From Oceanobacillus alkalisoli (GTDB lineage Bacteria > Bacillota > Bacilli > Bacillales > Amphibacillaceae): a stretch of DNA of 64,000 nucleotides. Location of the stretch: positions 1 to 64,000 of the forward strand of contig NZ_JAKGBW010000005.1 in assembly GCF_021556485.1 (NCBI RefSeq). Reading direction: 5' to 3'. The translations under genes and the position numbers were made by a program. Under the pieces are notes generated by a model that was given only the letters and a program-made list of their open reading frames with translations, had not been told where the DNA came from and searched no databases. Below, piece by piece: positions 1 through 9,000 of the stretch. The number at the start of each line of letters is the position of its first letter. Position 1 is the stretch's first letter.

Positions 1-260
1 ACGGCAAACGTAAAATTGACGTGGAGCCAGTTTTCGGATTTTTGAAGGCTAATTTAGGTTTCACTCGTTTTTCCGTTCGAGGAAAACAAAAGGCGACAAA
101 TGAATTAGCCTTTGCATTAATGGCGGTGAACTTGAGGAAGTTCACCGCCAAAAACTCCAAAAAAATAAATAACGATGATAAATTTCTATCAAAAAAGAAT
201 CCAAGCCGCATTTTAATGACTTGGATTCTTTTTTTATATTATACTTCCACAATACAATGA
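1..260 (+). pseudogene. C-terminal end of an IS1182-type transposase (cut by window edge)
   Basis: The open frame enters from the left edge (in frame from base 3) and ends at 260. The peptide contains GKRKIDVEPVFGFLKANLGF and then RGKQKATNELAFALMAVNLRK, which is the usual C-terminal block of IS1182-family DDE transposases. Only about 50 residues of true family homology are visible; the last 30 residues read through a terminator hairpin and may be untranslated in the parent element. Whether the full transposase is intact cannot be seen from here, so it is called partial. No inverted repeat could be assigned. Confidence 0.75.
191..234 (+). terminator. Rho-independent terminator after the transposase tail
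   Basis: A 15-bp stem (191-205 pairing with 220-234, core GAATCCAAG/CTTGGATTC) flanked by A6 and T7 runs. It can work in both directions and so also separates the transposase from xylR, which is transcribed towards it. Confidence 0.8.
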
Positions 261-277
261 AAACTATTTATGTGAGG

Positions 278-1468
278 CTATGAATGAACACTCTGAAATT
301 CAGAAAAAAATCGTTCGATAGAAAAAGCTGCCATTCCAATTGCAGGAGAATATACGTTCAACTCAGAAAAATCCAGTTTTAAATTTTGATGCTGAAATCC
401 AATTCTTTCATTTTCTATCCTATTTGTTATAGATTCAACAATCCAATCTTTGGCAAAGACCATGCGATTACCAATTATTATTTGTTCGGGATTAAATATA
501 TTTATGATATTATTAATTCCAGTTCCCAAATCATCACCGATTTTTTCAAAAAGCTTAATAGACTGTTTATTTTCGTTTTTCGCAAGTAATATAAGATCAT
601 CAAGTGAAATTTTGTCATTATTTTCTTGGTTAACGATGACCTTTTTTGCATTATTAATAAGAGCTTTTTCAGAAGCGTAGAGTTCCCAGCAGCCTACATT
701 TCCACAACCACAGCCTTCACCATCATCTTTTATTGTCATATGACCTAGTTCACCAGAGAAACCATTATATCCTTTAAATAGCCCACCATTTAAGATCAAT
801 CCTACTCCTATACCGATTCCTACACTAACGTAAATAATATTATTTGCATCTGCTCCCAAACCAAATTTCATTTCACCAAAAGCACCTGCATTTGCCTCGT
901 TTTCAATAGTGACCGGCAAATCAAACTTTTGTTCAATGATATCGATGAGATCTACACTTTTCCAATTTAAATTTGGTGCTAACAGTAACATCCCTCTATT
1001 GTTAACGATTCCTGGAACTCCTACGCCTACTCCGATTATTCCATAAGTGCTTTGTGGAGCAGAATTAATTAACAGCTCGATTATTTTAAATAACTTTTCT
1101 TTTACCACTGGAAAGTGAGTCTCATTTAATGTGATAGCTTCCTCTAAGATTACGTTTCCGTCTAGGTCGGTTAGAACGCCTAGTATATAATTCACGTCCA
1201 AATTAATGCCAATTGAGTAACCGGCAGTTTTATTGAATAACAACATCACGGGTCTTCTACCACCGCTTGACTCTCCCGGGCCAGATTCATAAATGAGGTC
1301 TTCATCTATTAACTCAGAAACTAAAGATGAAACAGTTCCTTTGTTAAGACCTGTCATGTTGGCTATACGGGCTCTAGATATGGGAGATTTTTTTTTAATT
1401 GTATTTAAGACAATTCTTTTATTTTCTCTTTTCACAATTTGTTGATTCCAAGTTTTAGTCTTCATCAC
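278..1468 (-). CDS. xylR: ROK-family transcriptional repressor, XylR-like
   Basis: A 396-residue ROK repressor. An N-terminal winged helix-turn-helix is seen around residues 29-62 (SRARIANMTGLNKGTVSSL), followed by an actin-like ROK sugar-binding domain. The ROK zinc motif is present (GHMTIKDDGEGCGCGNVGCWE, with its three Cys and the His). In Bacillus, XylR of this family represses xylose genes until xylose binds. The gene is divergent from the M24-like/xylFGH genes, the usual arrangement of a local repressor, so xylose control of those genes is inferred. The start has an AGGAGG site just upstream. Another sugar specificity within the ROK family is possible, but the XylF-type transporter and xylA remnant next door favour xylose. 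Confidence 0.85.
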   Translation of the reverse strand: MMKTKTWNQQIVKRENKRIVLNTIKKKSPISRARIANMTGLNKGTVSSLVSELIDEDLIYESGPGESSGGRRPVMLLFNKTAGYSIGINLDVNYILGVLTDLDGNVILEEAITLNETHFPVVKEKLFKIIELLINSAPQSTYGIIGVGVGVPGIVNNRGMLLLAPNLNWKSVDLIDIIEQKFDLPVTIENEANAGAFGEMKFGLGADANNIIYVSVGIGIGVGLILNGGLFKGYNGFSGELGHMTIKDDGEGCGCGNVGCWELYASEKALINNAKKVIVNQENNDKISLDDLILLAKNENKQSIKLFEKIGDDLGTGINNIINIFNPEQIIIGNRMVFAKDWIVESITNRIENERIGFQHQNLKLDFSELNVYSPAIGMAAFSIERFFSEFQSVHS

Positions 1469-1823
1469 AATTCCTCCTTAATAATTATTGTAACACAAAA
1501 AATAGTCTAAATACTTTGATTATCGAATAGACAAACTAAGATATGTTTGCTATAATCAAATAAGAGCGCTTACAAAAAGGTTAGGTTATGACTTTGATTG
1601 TAAGGTTTCATTTAAAAATTATAATAATCAAGAGATGAAAGAATACAACTTTGTGTATTGGTTAAATGAACTTATGTAAAGTTTTCAGATTTATTCAAAA
1701 ATAATGCACTCCATAGATAATCCTAAGGGGGTTGGTAATTTGTGAATAGAAAATGAAGGTAATGAATGATTACGGTAGGGTTATACAAAAAGGTCAATAT
1801 TAAAAAGAATGGGGGATTCATTT
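1469..1823. promoter_or_regulatory. Divergent regulatory region between xylR and the M24-like/xyl genes
   Basis: This 355-bp gap holds the promoters of both directions. At 1561-1574 the sequence TAAGAGCGCTTACA matches 12 of 14 positions of the catabolite-responsive element consensus (TGWAANCGNTNWCA), suggesting CcpA control. At 1530-1540 the minus strand reads TTAGTTTGTCT, matching a half-site of the Bacillus xyl operator (TTAGTTTGT), and CAAAC (1532-1536) and GTTTG (1545-1549) form short inverted arms. No full xyl operator palindrome was found, so XylR binding here is only suggestive. Confidence 0.45.
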
Positions 1824-3179
1824 ATGAAAATTAATTGGAAACAGGTGAAATTGCCAGATTTTAGTGTTTCAGATGACATGCCTAGAATACCTAAAGAAAT
1901 TTATGAGGCAAGAGCAGATGAGTTCTACAAACAGGCTAACCAGAAATGGTTAGTTGTTTATGGAGACAGAGAACATTTTGCAAATTTATATTATTTGACA
2001 GAATTTGATCCAAGGTTTGAAGAAGCTATTCTCATTCTTGGTCCAGATAAAAGTAGATACCTACTTGTAGGGAATGAAGGATTAATGTACAAAAGTGTAA
2101 TGAAGTTAGATGCTGAAGTTATCCTAAATCAATCCTTTAGCCTAATGGGACAAGATAGGAGCAAATCTCCTAAACTAACAGAAATATTGGAGGAAATCGG
2201 GATTTCAAAAGGCGATAGTATAGGTGTTTGCGGTTGGAAGTATGCGGGAGATAAAACCAAAGAAGACTTTGTAGAGTTTTATGTCCCTGCATTTTTAATA
2301 GATTGTATGAAGCATGTAATTGGTGGAGCTGAAGGTATTGTAGATATTTCATCCGTTCTCATGCATCCCGTAGAGGGATTGCGAGCATATAATGAGCTGG
2401 AACAAATCGTCGCTTTTGAATGGGCGGCAGCGAGGGCTTCTGCAGCGTTGTTAAGAATTGTCAATTCAACAAAAGAAGGCATTTCTGAATTTGAAGCAGT
2501 TTCAAACATGAAGTATGCCGGTGAACCTTTAACCACACATGTAATGTATGCTTCTGGAAAAAATAATTTGGCGGGATTACGTAGTCCGAGTTCAAAGATA
2601 ATAGAGAAAGGTGATGCTATCTTCACAGCGTTTGGATACCGTGGAGGGTTGAGTGCGCGTGGTGGGCTTGCAGAAACAGAGAATCCGCAATTTTTAGATG
2701 AATGGGCTATCCCATATTATAAAGGAATTGTTGCATGGTACGAGTCAGTTAAAGTTGGTTCAATCGGTGGGGAGGTTTATAAACATGTTTTTGATGTCCT
2801 GGAGCAGGGGGGATTGCAACCTGCATTAAATCCTGGACATCAAACTAGTGCAGATGAGTGGTTACACAGTTCATTCAGACCTGGTAGTCAAGAGAAAATT
2901 AGTTCAGGAATGGCTATTCAATGTGACATAATTCCCGAACCTATGCCAGAAGGAATTAATTTAAATTGTGAAGACTCTGTTGTAATCGCTGATGCAGGGC
3001 TAAGAGAGGATATTGCAAATAAGTATCCAGATGTATGGGAGCGAATAAAACGAAGACAAGATTTTATGAGAAATGAACTGGGCATCCAACTAAGCGATGA
3101 TATTTTGCCGATTTCGGCAACACCTGGTTACTATGCACCTTTATTTTTATCACCTGATTTCGCTTTAACTAAACTTTGA
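1824..3179 (+). CDS. M24 (Xaa-Pro peptidase/creatinase)-like protein with lost metal ligands
   Basis: A 451-residue protein with the two-part layout of M24 aminopeptidases: an N-terminal creatinase-like domain and a C-terminal pita-bread fold. The start at 1824 is preferred over an in-frame ATG at 1809 because GGGGGAT lies 7 bases before it. The region where family members have the pattern DxG...Y.sD reads TAFGYRGGLSARGGLAE (about residues 268-284), so the two metal-binding Asp residues are replaced. A His (GHQTSADEW) and a late Glu (NCEDSVVI) remain. It is therefore probably not an ordinary dinuclear metallopeptidase; a creatinase-like or non-catalytic role is possible. It sits first in the same direction as xylFGH, 39 bases before xylF. 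Confidence 0.7.
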   Translation: MKINWKQVKLPDFSVSDDMPRIPKEIYEARADEFYKQANQKWLVVYGDREHFANLYYLTEFDPRFEEAILILGPDKSRYLLVGNEGLMYKSVMKLDAEVILNQSFSLMGQDRSKSPKLTEILEEIGISKGDSIGVCGWKYAGDKTKEDFVEFYVPAFLIDCMKHVIGGAEGIVDISSVLMHPVEGLRAYNELEQIVAFEWAAARASAALLRIVNSTKEGISEFEAVSNMKYAGEPLTTHVMYASGKNNLAGLRSPSSKIIEKGDAIFTAFGYRGGLSARGGLAETENPQFLDEWAIPYYKGIVAWYESVKVGSIGGEVYKHVFDVLEQGGLQPALNPGHQTSADEWLHSSFRPGSQEKISSGMAIQCDIIPEPMPEGINLNCEDSVVIADAGLREDIANKYPDVWERIKRRQDFMRNELGIQLSDDILPISATPGYYAPLFLSPDFALTKL

Positions 3180-3218
3180 AATATAAAAAATAGATTACCT
3201 TATTAAGGAGGAAAGCAT

Positions 3219-4301
3219 ATGAAAGCTATTAAAAGAGGAATGATAGTACTAGTTTTAATCGTGGTGTCAACTCTTGTGGTGGCATGTGGACAAGATGCAG
3301 CTAGCGAAAATGAAGGCACTTCAAGTGGCGACTCAGATACATCATTAAAAATTGGACTATCTGTAGTGGATTTAACATTAGAACGCTGGCAACATGATAG
3401 AGATATTTTTATAGAAAGGGCAGAAGAGCTAGGAGCTGAAGTAATCGTCCAATCAGCTGATGGAGATGCTGATAAACAGTTATCACAAATAGAAAATATG
3501 TTATCTCAGAATGTGGATGTTCTTGTGATTATCGCAGCGAATTCAGACGCGCTCGCCCCTATAGTCGAACAAGCAAAAGATCAGGGTGTGATTGTAGTCG
3601 CACACGATCGTTTAATTAATAATGCTGAAATTGATGCTTATGTTTCTTTTGATAATGAAGGTGTAGGAGAAATGCAAGCGCAGTATTTAATTGACAGGGT
3701 ACCACAAGGTAAGTACTTCTTGCTGGGCGGAGAGCCAAGTGACCATACCGCACATATGTTCAGGCAAGGTCAGATGAATATTTTACAACCACTTATCGAT
3801 TCTGGTGATATTGAAGTTATTGGGGATCAATGGGCAGACGGTTATAGTGGAGAACAAGCGTTATCTATCATTGAGAACGCTTTAACTGCAAACAATAACG
3901 ATATAGACGCAATTGTAGCTCCGAATGACAGTACAGCTGGAGGAGCCATCCAGGCATTAGAAGGACAAAGTCTAATAGGAGAAATATTGGTCACTGGACA
4001 AGATGCCGACTTGGCTGCAGTTCAAAGAATAGCTGAAGGCAAGCAATCTATGACAGTATATAAGCCGATAAAAGAGATTGCAACAACAAGTGCGGAAGTT
4101 GCTGTTAGGTTGGCTGAAGGAGAGGAACTAGAAGCGGATGTGACAATAGATAATGGAATCAAAGAGGTTCCATTCGTACAATTGACTCCAATTAGTGTCG
4201 ATAAAGATAATTTACTTGAAGTGATTGTAGAGGATGAATTCCATTCATATGAAGACGTCTACAAAAATGTACCGGAAGATGAAAGACCTGCAAAACCTTG
4301 A
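3219..4301 (+). CDS. xylF: D-xylose-type ABC transporter substrate-binding lipoprotein
   Basis: A 360-residue binding protein. It has a lipoprotein signal with lipobox VVAC (Cys 23), then a type I periplasmic-binding fold typical of XylF: repeats of LERWQHDRDIF, ADGDADKQLSQIENML, HDRLINN, DAYVSFDN, and VAPNDSTAGGAIQAL. In Gram-positives it would be tethered to the outer membrane face and deliver sugar to XylGH. AAGGAGGAAAG precedes the ATG. It is followed by a strong hairpin that probably raises its expression relative to the downstream genes. Xylose specificity is inferred from family resemblance and from xylR and xylA sequences nearby. Confidence 0.85.
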   Translation: MKAIKRGMIVLVLIVVSTLVVACGQDAASENEGTSSGDSDTSLKIGLSVVDLTLERWQHDRDIFIERAEELGAEVIVQSADGDADKQLSQIENMLSQNVDVLVIIAANSDALAPIVEQAKDQGVIVVAHDRLINNAEIDAYVSFDNEGVGEMQAQYLIDRVPQGKYFLLGGEPSDHTAHMFRQGQMNILQPLIDSGDIEVIGDQWADGYSGEQALSIIENALTANNNDIDAIVAPNDSTAGGAIQALEGQSLIGEILVTGQDADLAAVQRIAEGKQSMTVYKPIKEIATTSAEVAVRLAEGEELEADVTIDNGIKEVPFVQLTPISVDKDNLLEVIVEDEFHSYEDVYKNVPEDERPAKP

Positions 4302-4345
4302 TCTAATTTTTATTCGTATAACTCCAATCATAAACTTGTAAATAA

Positions 4346-4383
4346 CTTTATGAGAAAGGTTAAGGCTAACCTTTCTCATAAAG
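4346..4383 (+). promoter_or_regulatory. 17-bp perfect intercistronic hairpin between xylF and xylG
   Basis: Bases 4346-4362 are perfectly complementary to 4367-4383 around a 4-base AGGC loop. No U-run follows, so it is not a standard terminator. Such hairpins after a binding-protein gene usually protect the upstream message from 3' exonucleases and give more binding protein than membrane parts. It also shows that the ATG at 4350, inside the stem, is not the xylG start. Confidence 0.8.
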
Positions 4384-4403
4384 CACAAAAGGAGGAGAAA
4401 TTT

Positions 4404-5927
4404 GTGGATCGTAAATTCGCGTTAAAAATGATGAATATCACAAAGGAATTTCCAGGTGTTAAGGCTCTAGAGAACGTGAATTTAAAAGTGAAAAAGGGAG
4501 AAGTACATGCTTTATGTGGCGAGAATGGAGCCGGAAAGTCTACTCTTATGAAAATATTAAGTGGCGTATACCCCTTTGGTTCTTATATAGGAGAAATCTT
4601 CATTAATGATAGAGAAGTTCAATTCCTTGATATTAAAGCCTCGCAGGAGGCAGGTGTAGCTATTATTTACCAAGAGCTTGCATTAGTTCCGGAAATGACG
4701 GTTGCAGAAAATATCTTTCTCGGCAGTGACCTAATGAGAAGCGGCATTATAAGTTGGGAAAAGCTATATGCTGAATCACAAAAATGGCTTGATATGACTG
4801 GATTGGATATCGACCCACAGATGAAATTGGGAGATTTAACCGTTGGTAAACAACAATTAGTTGAAATTACAAAAGCACTTACTAAGAATGCGGATATTTT
4901 AATACTAGACGAACCGACTTCAGCATTAACTGAAAGTGAAGCTGAAGTGTTATTCAGCATATTGGCCAGATTGAAGGAAAGAAATGTTACTTGTATCTAT
5001 ATATCTCACAAATTAGATGAAGTTTTAAAAATAGCCGATTCAGTGACAGTATTACGAGATGGTCAAACGGTCAGTACTGATCCAATCAGTAATTTAACGG
5101 AAAATGATATTGTTTCCAAAATGGTAGGTAGGGAATTGACCGAGTTTTATCCGTTTGAAGAACGACCTTTCGGTAATGAGATTTTTCGAGTTAATAACTA
5201 CTCTTTTTACGAAAATGAAACTCAAGAAGAATTGGTTGCTAATGTATCTTTCAATTTGAGAAAAGGAGAAATCTTAGGGGTTTCAGGTTTAATGGGCGCG
5301 GGGAGAACTGAATTGTTCATCAGTTTATTTGGAGGCTATAACGGAAAGAAGACTGGAGAAGTTTACCTGGAAAATGAACTTATAAGTATTAATAAGCCAG
5401 CAGATTCTATTAAGCATGGAATAGCATATGTTTCAGAAGACCGGAAAAGATATGGTTTAGTACCAGAAATGAATATCATAAAAAATACTACTCTCGCATC
5501 GCTTGATAAGGTGAAGAAGAACCGTTTGTTAGATGCCGACATGGAACTTGAAAAAGCGGAAGAGTATGCGAAAAAAATGAATCTTAAGTCACATAGTTTG
5601 GAAGCATTTATGAGTCAACTGAGTGGTGGAAACCAACAAAAAGTAGTACTCAGTAAATGGCTGCTAACAAATCCAAAAGTTCTCATTTTAGACGAACCAA
5701 CAAGGGGTATTGATGTTGGGGCGAAGTTTGAAATATATAAGGTTATCGTTGAACTGGCAAAAGAAGGGGTTGGGATTGTTCTAATATCCTCTGAATTACC
5801 AGAAGTCTTGGGTATGTCTGATCGAGTGATGGTAATGTCTGAGGGTAGGATAACCGGAGAATTGCCTCGAACAAAGGCGACGCAAGAAGAAATTATGAAA
5901 CTGGCAACGATAGGGAGTGATATATAA
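4404..5927 (+). CDS. xylG: Xylose-type sugar ABC transporter ATP-binding protein
   Basis: A 507-residue duplicated ATPase of the sugar (CUT2) class. The N-terminal half has Walker A GENGAGKST, a degenerate signature (LTVGKQQLVE) and Walker B ILILDEPTSAL. The C-terminal half has a degenerate Walker A (GLMGAGRTE), signature LSGGNQQKV and LILDEPTRGIDVG, as in XylG/RbsA/MglA. The GTG start at 4404 is chosen because AAAGGAGGAG lies just upstream; a longer reading from 4350 would begin inside the intercistronic hairpin. Its stop overlaps the xylH start by one base, indicating translational coupling. It energises the XylH permease from the cytoplasmic side. Confidence 0.88.
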   Translation: MDRKFALKMMNITKEFPGVKALENVNLKVKKGEVHALCGENGAGKSTLMKILSGVYPFGSYIGEIFINDREVQFLDIKASQEAGVAIIYQELALVPEMTVAENIFLGSDLMRSGIISWEKLYAESQKWLDMTGLDIDPQMKLGDLTVGKQQLVEITKALTKNADILILDEPTSALTESEAEVLFSILARLKERNVTCIYISHKLDEVLKIADSVTVLRDGQTVSTDPISNLTENDIVSKMVGRELTEFYPFEERPFGNEIFRVNNYSFYENETQEELVANVSFNLRKGEILGVSGLMGAGRTELFISLFGGYNGKKTGEVYLENELISINKPADSIKHGIAYVSEDRKRYGLVPEMNIIKNTTLASLDKVKKNRLLDADMELEKAEEYAKKMNLKSHSLEAFMSQLSGGNQQKVVLSKWLLTNPKVLILDEPTRGIDVGAKFEIYKVIVELAKEGVGIVLISSELPEVLGMSDRVMVMSEGRITGELPRTKATQEEIMKLATIGSDI

Positions 5928-7105
5928 TGACCACCAACAATGAAAATAAAAAAACAAAAGAGAGTAAAATTAGCTTTAAATTTAACGCTCAATCGTATGC
6001 ACTAATAATAGCTTTAGTATTAATAGCGGTGTTATTTGCCGTGCTAACTGGCGGCGAGTTTTTATCATCGAGAAACTTATCAAACCTGTTTACTCAGATG
6101 ACTGTTATATCTGTTCTGGCTATTGGGATGACTTTTGTCATAGTGACAGCTCACATCGATCTATCTGTTGGATCATTGGCAGGTTTAACTGGTGGTATAG
6201 CTGGGATATTACATGTTTGGTATGACTGGAATACAGGAATTGTAGTTTTGGCTGCGGTAATGGTTGGGGCTCTACTGGGATTGTTTCAAGGTTGGTGGGT
6301 CGCATATAGGGCAGTACCTGCGTTTATCGTAACCCTGGGTGGAATGCTCATTTTTAGAGGTATATTAGTGGGTATCACGGGCGGACAAACAATTGCTCCC
6401 ATGGATCAAAGCTTTAGATCCATAGCAGGGAGTTACTTGCCATTCTCATTAGGTTATATATTAGCCGTTTCAGGGATAATTCTATTATTCTTCTTTACCA
6501 TCAGAAGAAGAGCTAGAAGAAGAGAACTTCAATTACAATTACCTTCCCCGTTTATGGACTTTGGCAAAATATCTTTGTATGCGGTTGGTATTTTACTAGT
6601 TACATATATATTGAGTCGTTACCAAGGGATTCCATTACCATTAATAATCGTAGTAGTGCTAGGTGGTATATTTATATTTGTTTCCTCGAAAACGGCGTTT
6701 GGAAGAAGCATATATGCAATTGGCGGAAATAAGGAAGCTGCAGCATTATCTGGCATAAACATAAAAAGAAATACATTTTTAGTCTTTGGCTTAATGGGGG
6801 CTCTTGCAGGTATTGCTGGGATCATACTTACAAGCAGATTAAATGCGGCAACTACTGGAGCGGGAGATATGTATGAATTAGATGCAATTGCCGCTTGTGT
6901 AATTGGTGGAACTAGTCTAGCGGGCGGTAGAGGATATATCGTTGGTTCAATAATTGGTGCATTAATTATGGTAAGTATAGATAATGGAATGAGTATGATG
7001 AATATACCTACATTCTGGCAGTATATCGTTAAAGGTTCAATCTTAATTGTGGCTGTATGGGTAGATATTGCAAGCAAGAATAAAACATCTGCATCTGTAG
7101 CTTAA
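5927..7105 (+). CDS. xylH: Xylose-type sugar ABC transporter permease
   Basis: A 392-residue membrane protein with about ten hydrophobic segments and the CUT2 permease signatures (GMTFVIVTAHIDLSVGSLAGL, VPAFIVTLGGML, GGNKEAAALSGINIKR). The ATG overlaps the xylG stop. It forms the channel of the XylFGH importer. The loop around residues 185-205 is rich in Arg (FTIRRRARRRELQLQL), as seen in XylH proteins. The gene is intact, while the isomerase gene behind it is broken, so uptake capacity may outlive the catabolic step. Confidence 0.87.
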   Translation: MTTNNENKKTKESKISFKFNAQSYALIIALVLIAVLFAVLTGGEFLSSRNLSNLFTQMTVISVLAIGMTFVIVTAHIDLSVGSLAGLTGGIAGILHVWYDWNTGIVVLAAVMVGALLGLFQGWWVAYRAVPAFIVTLGGMLIFRGILVGITGGQTIAPMDQSFRSIAGSYLPFSLGYILAVSGIILLFFFTIRRRARRRELQLQLPSPFMDFGKISLYAVGILLVTYILSRYQGIPLPLIIVVVLGGIFIFVSSKTAFGRSIYAIGGNKEAAALSGINIKRNTFLVFGLMGALAGIAGIILTSRLNAATTGAGDMYELDAIAACVIGGTSLAGGRGYIVGSIIGALIMVSIDNGMSMMNIPTFWQYIVKGSILIVAVWVDIASKNKTSASVA

Positions 7106-7112
7106 TAATAAA

Positions 7113-7661
7113 CTGGAGGTAAAAACCTAGATACGATTGTAGCGCTGATTAAAGCTCTTACATGAAAGATAGCAATACTAAGCTTTTGTGGAATACAGTG
7201 AACAACTTCTTCCAGTCGCGTTTTCACGGGGCAGCTTCATCCAACGATGCAGATGTGTTTGCTTATGCAGCTGCAAAAGTGAAAAAAGGGTTGGAAGTCG
7301 GAAAAGAGTTAGGATCTAAAAACTATGTGTTCTGGGGAGGTCGTGAAGGATATGAGACTCTCTTGAATACGATATGAAACTGGAATTAGATAATCTTGCA
7401 CGGTTCTTCCAGATGGCTAATGATTATGCAGAAGAAATTGGCTTTGATGTACAATTTCTCATTGAGCCAAAACCAAAAGAGCCGACTTCTCACCAATATG
7501 ATTTTGATGTAGCGAGCGGCTATGCATTCTTACAACATTATGACTTAGAAAATATATTCAAATTTAATATTGAAGCAAATCATGCGACACTTGCTGGGCA
7601 TACATTTGAGCATGAATTACATTATGCAAGAATCTATAATATGCTTGGATCAACAGAATAG
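7113..7661 (+). pseudogene. xylA: Xylose isomerase remnant, doubly frameshifted and truncated at both ends
   Basis: A good ribosome site (CTGGAGGT, 7113-7120) is followed from 7127 by sequence matching the interior of XylA ([11 protein letters not shown]). The reading then shifts near 7161 to [11 protein letters not shown] and again near 7372 (LLNT to MKLELDN; one base lost). Conserved parts [25 protein letters not shown] and [15 protein letters not shown], holding several metal and substrate residues, remain. About 125 N-terminal residues (including the catalytic HTF..DGTD region) and about 200 C-terminal residues are missing. The start region was removed by a deletion directly behind the ribosome site. 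It cannot make an active isomerase. Confidence 0.92.
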
Positions 7662-7836
7662 AATATACTTTTGAAATGCAGTCCGTACGATTGAAAAATG
7701 TGGCTGGAACACAAGTATTATACAATTTCCGAACGATACCTTACATTTATTCGGATTTTGTATAAACTCTCGATATCCTTATTTTTGGATCGTGCAAAGT
7801 ACGTCGTTTCGGAATATTGTTCATTAGGAGGAGTTT
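7662..7836 (+). other. Short gap with an unidentified coding remnant
   Basis: One frame (about 7655-7767) reads EYTFEMQSVRLKNVAGTQ and then VLYNFRTIPYIYSDFV before a stop. It looks like the C-terminal end of a lost gene fused to the xylA remnant by deletion. I cannot name the parent gene. The rest of the gap carries the ribosome site of the next gene. Confidence 0.35.
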
Positions 7837-8823
7837 ATGGTGATATACAAACAACTTGGTAACACGAATTTAAACATTAGCACACTAAGTTTTGGAACAT
7901 GGGCAATTGGCGGCGCATGGGGAAAGGTGAATGACACAGAGGCCTTAAAAGGCTTAGACTGTGCGATGGATGCAGGTGTGAATTTCTTTGATACAGCAGA
8001 TGTTTATGGAGATGGACATGCAGAAGAGCTTTTAGCAAAAGCAACGAAAGGGAAGGAGACGGAAATACATATTGCTTCAAAGTTCTGTCGATCAGGCGAT
8101 ATTTCCGATCCACAAAATTATTCGAGAGAACAGGTGAGTATATATCTGGATAATACGTTGAGACGATTGAATCGTGATACGCTTGATTTATACCAAATCC
8201 ACTGTCCGCCACTAGAAATTTTAAAAGATGGTAGTGTGTTTGAAGTACTGGAAAAGCTAAAGGAAGAAGGAAAAATCCGTTATTATGGTGTGAGTGTAGA
8301 AACAGTGGAAGAAGGATTATACGTCCTTGAAAACTCAAACGCAAGTGCGCTACAGGTCATTTTTAATATTTTTCGTCAAAAACCGTTGGAGGAGTTATTT
8401 CCAAAAGCAATGGAAAAAGGTGTCGGGATTCTTGCTCGAGTACCACTTGCAAGTGGATTGCTAACAGGTAAATTCAGTAAAGATGCAACCTTTGAAGAGG
8501 ATGATCACCGCCACTTCAATAAACAAGGGCAATCATTTAATATAGGAGAAACCTTTGCTGGCATTGAATTTGAAAAGGGTGTAGATCTAAGTCGCCAGCT
8601 CGAGTGGATTGCAGAAGGAAGAGGGAATATGACCCAAGCCGCATTAAAATGGATTCTCGAACAAGAAGCCGTAACGAGCGTGATTCCAGGATTCCGTAAT
8701 GTGAAGCAGGTCGAAGATAACTTAGGTGCCCTTAACGTCAAGGATTACACGCCTGAAGAACAAGAGCGTTTGGTGAAATTCTATGAAGATCATGTTAGAG
8801 AATATATTCGAGGAGCATATTAA
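7837..8823 (+). CDS. Aldo/keto reductase
   Basis: A 328-residue AKR-superfamily oxidoreductase that would reduce or oxidise a sugar or aldehyde with NADP(H) in the cytoplasm. The catalytic tetrad is visible: Asp52 and Tyr57 (FFDTADVYG), Lys82 (IASKF) and His122 (YQIHC). The late part (VIPGFRNVKQVEDNLGAL) matches the nucleotide-binding end of the family. TTAGGAGGAG lies 4-8 bases before the ATG. It stands between two xylan/xylose pseudogenes, so a role in pentose metabolism is a reasonable guess, but the substrate cannot be read from sequence. It appears intact and ends at a strong terminator. Confidence 0.85.
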   Translation: MVIYKQLGNTNLNISTLSFGTWAIGGAWGKVNDTEALKGLDCAMDAGVNFFDTADVYGDGHAEELLAKATKGKETEIHIASKFCRSGDISDPQNYSREQVSIYLDNTLRRLNRDTLDLYQIHCPPLEILKDGSVFEVLEKLKEEGKIRYYGVSVETVEEGLYVLENSNASALQVIFNIFRQKPLEELFPKAMEKGVGILARVPLASGLLTGKFSKDATFEEDDHRHFNKQGQSFNIGETFAGIEFEKGVDLSRQLEWIAEGRGNMTQAALKWILEQEAVTSVIPGFRNVKQVEDNLGALNVKDYTPEEQERLVKFYEDHVREYIRGAY

Positions 8824-8897
8824 TACAACGCTGAGAACGCTATTATTAAGATGAGATTGAAATACAAAGAGGAGCCACAGGCCATATAATTGTAACG

Positions 8898-8943
8898 AAA
8901 AAAGATATGATTTCCGTAGAAAACTGGAAATCATATCTTTTTT
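8898..8943 (+). terminator. Strong terminator after the aldo/keto reductase
   Basis: An 18-bp stem (8898-8915 with 8926-8943; core GATATGATTTCC/GGAAATCATATC) with flanking A6 and T6, able to act on both strands. GH120 pseudogene sequence begins directly after it, marking a deletion junction. Confidence 0.85.
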
Positions 8944-9000
8944 GGACGTTTGGTATTGTCGGTCCTCTTAGTTGCGTTTTTAGCGAGATATATAATAACC

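Noticed and set aside
1530-1550. Complete xyl operator upstream of xylR
   Set aside because: Only one half-site matches the Bacillus consensus; arms are 5 bases and unevenly spaced.
4350-4403. Longer xylG beginning at ATG 4350
   Set aside because: The ATG is inside a 17-bp hairpin and has no ribosome site; GTG 4404 follows AAAGGAGGAG.
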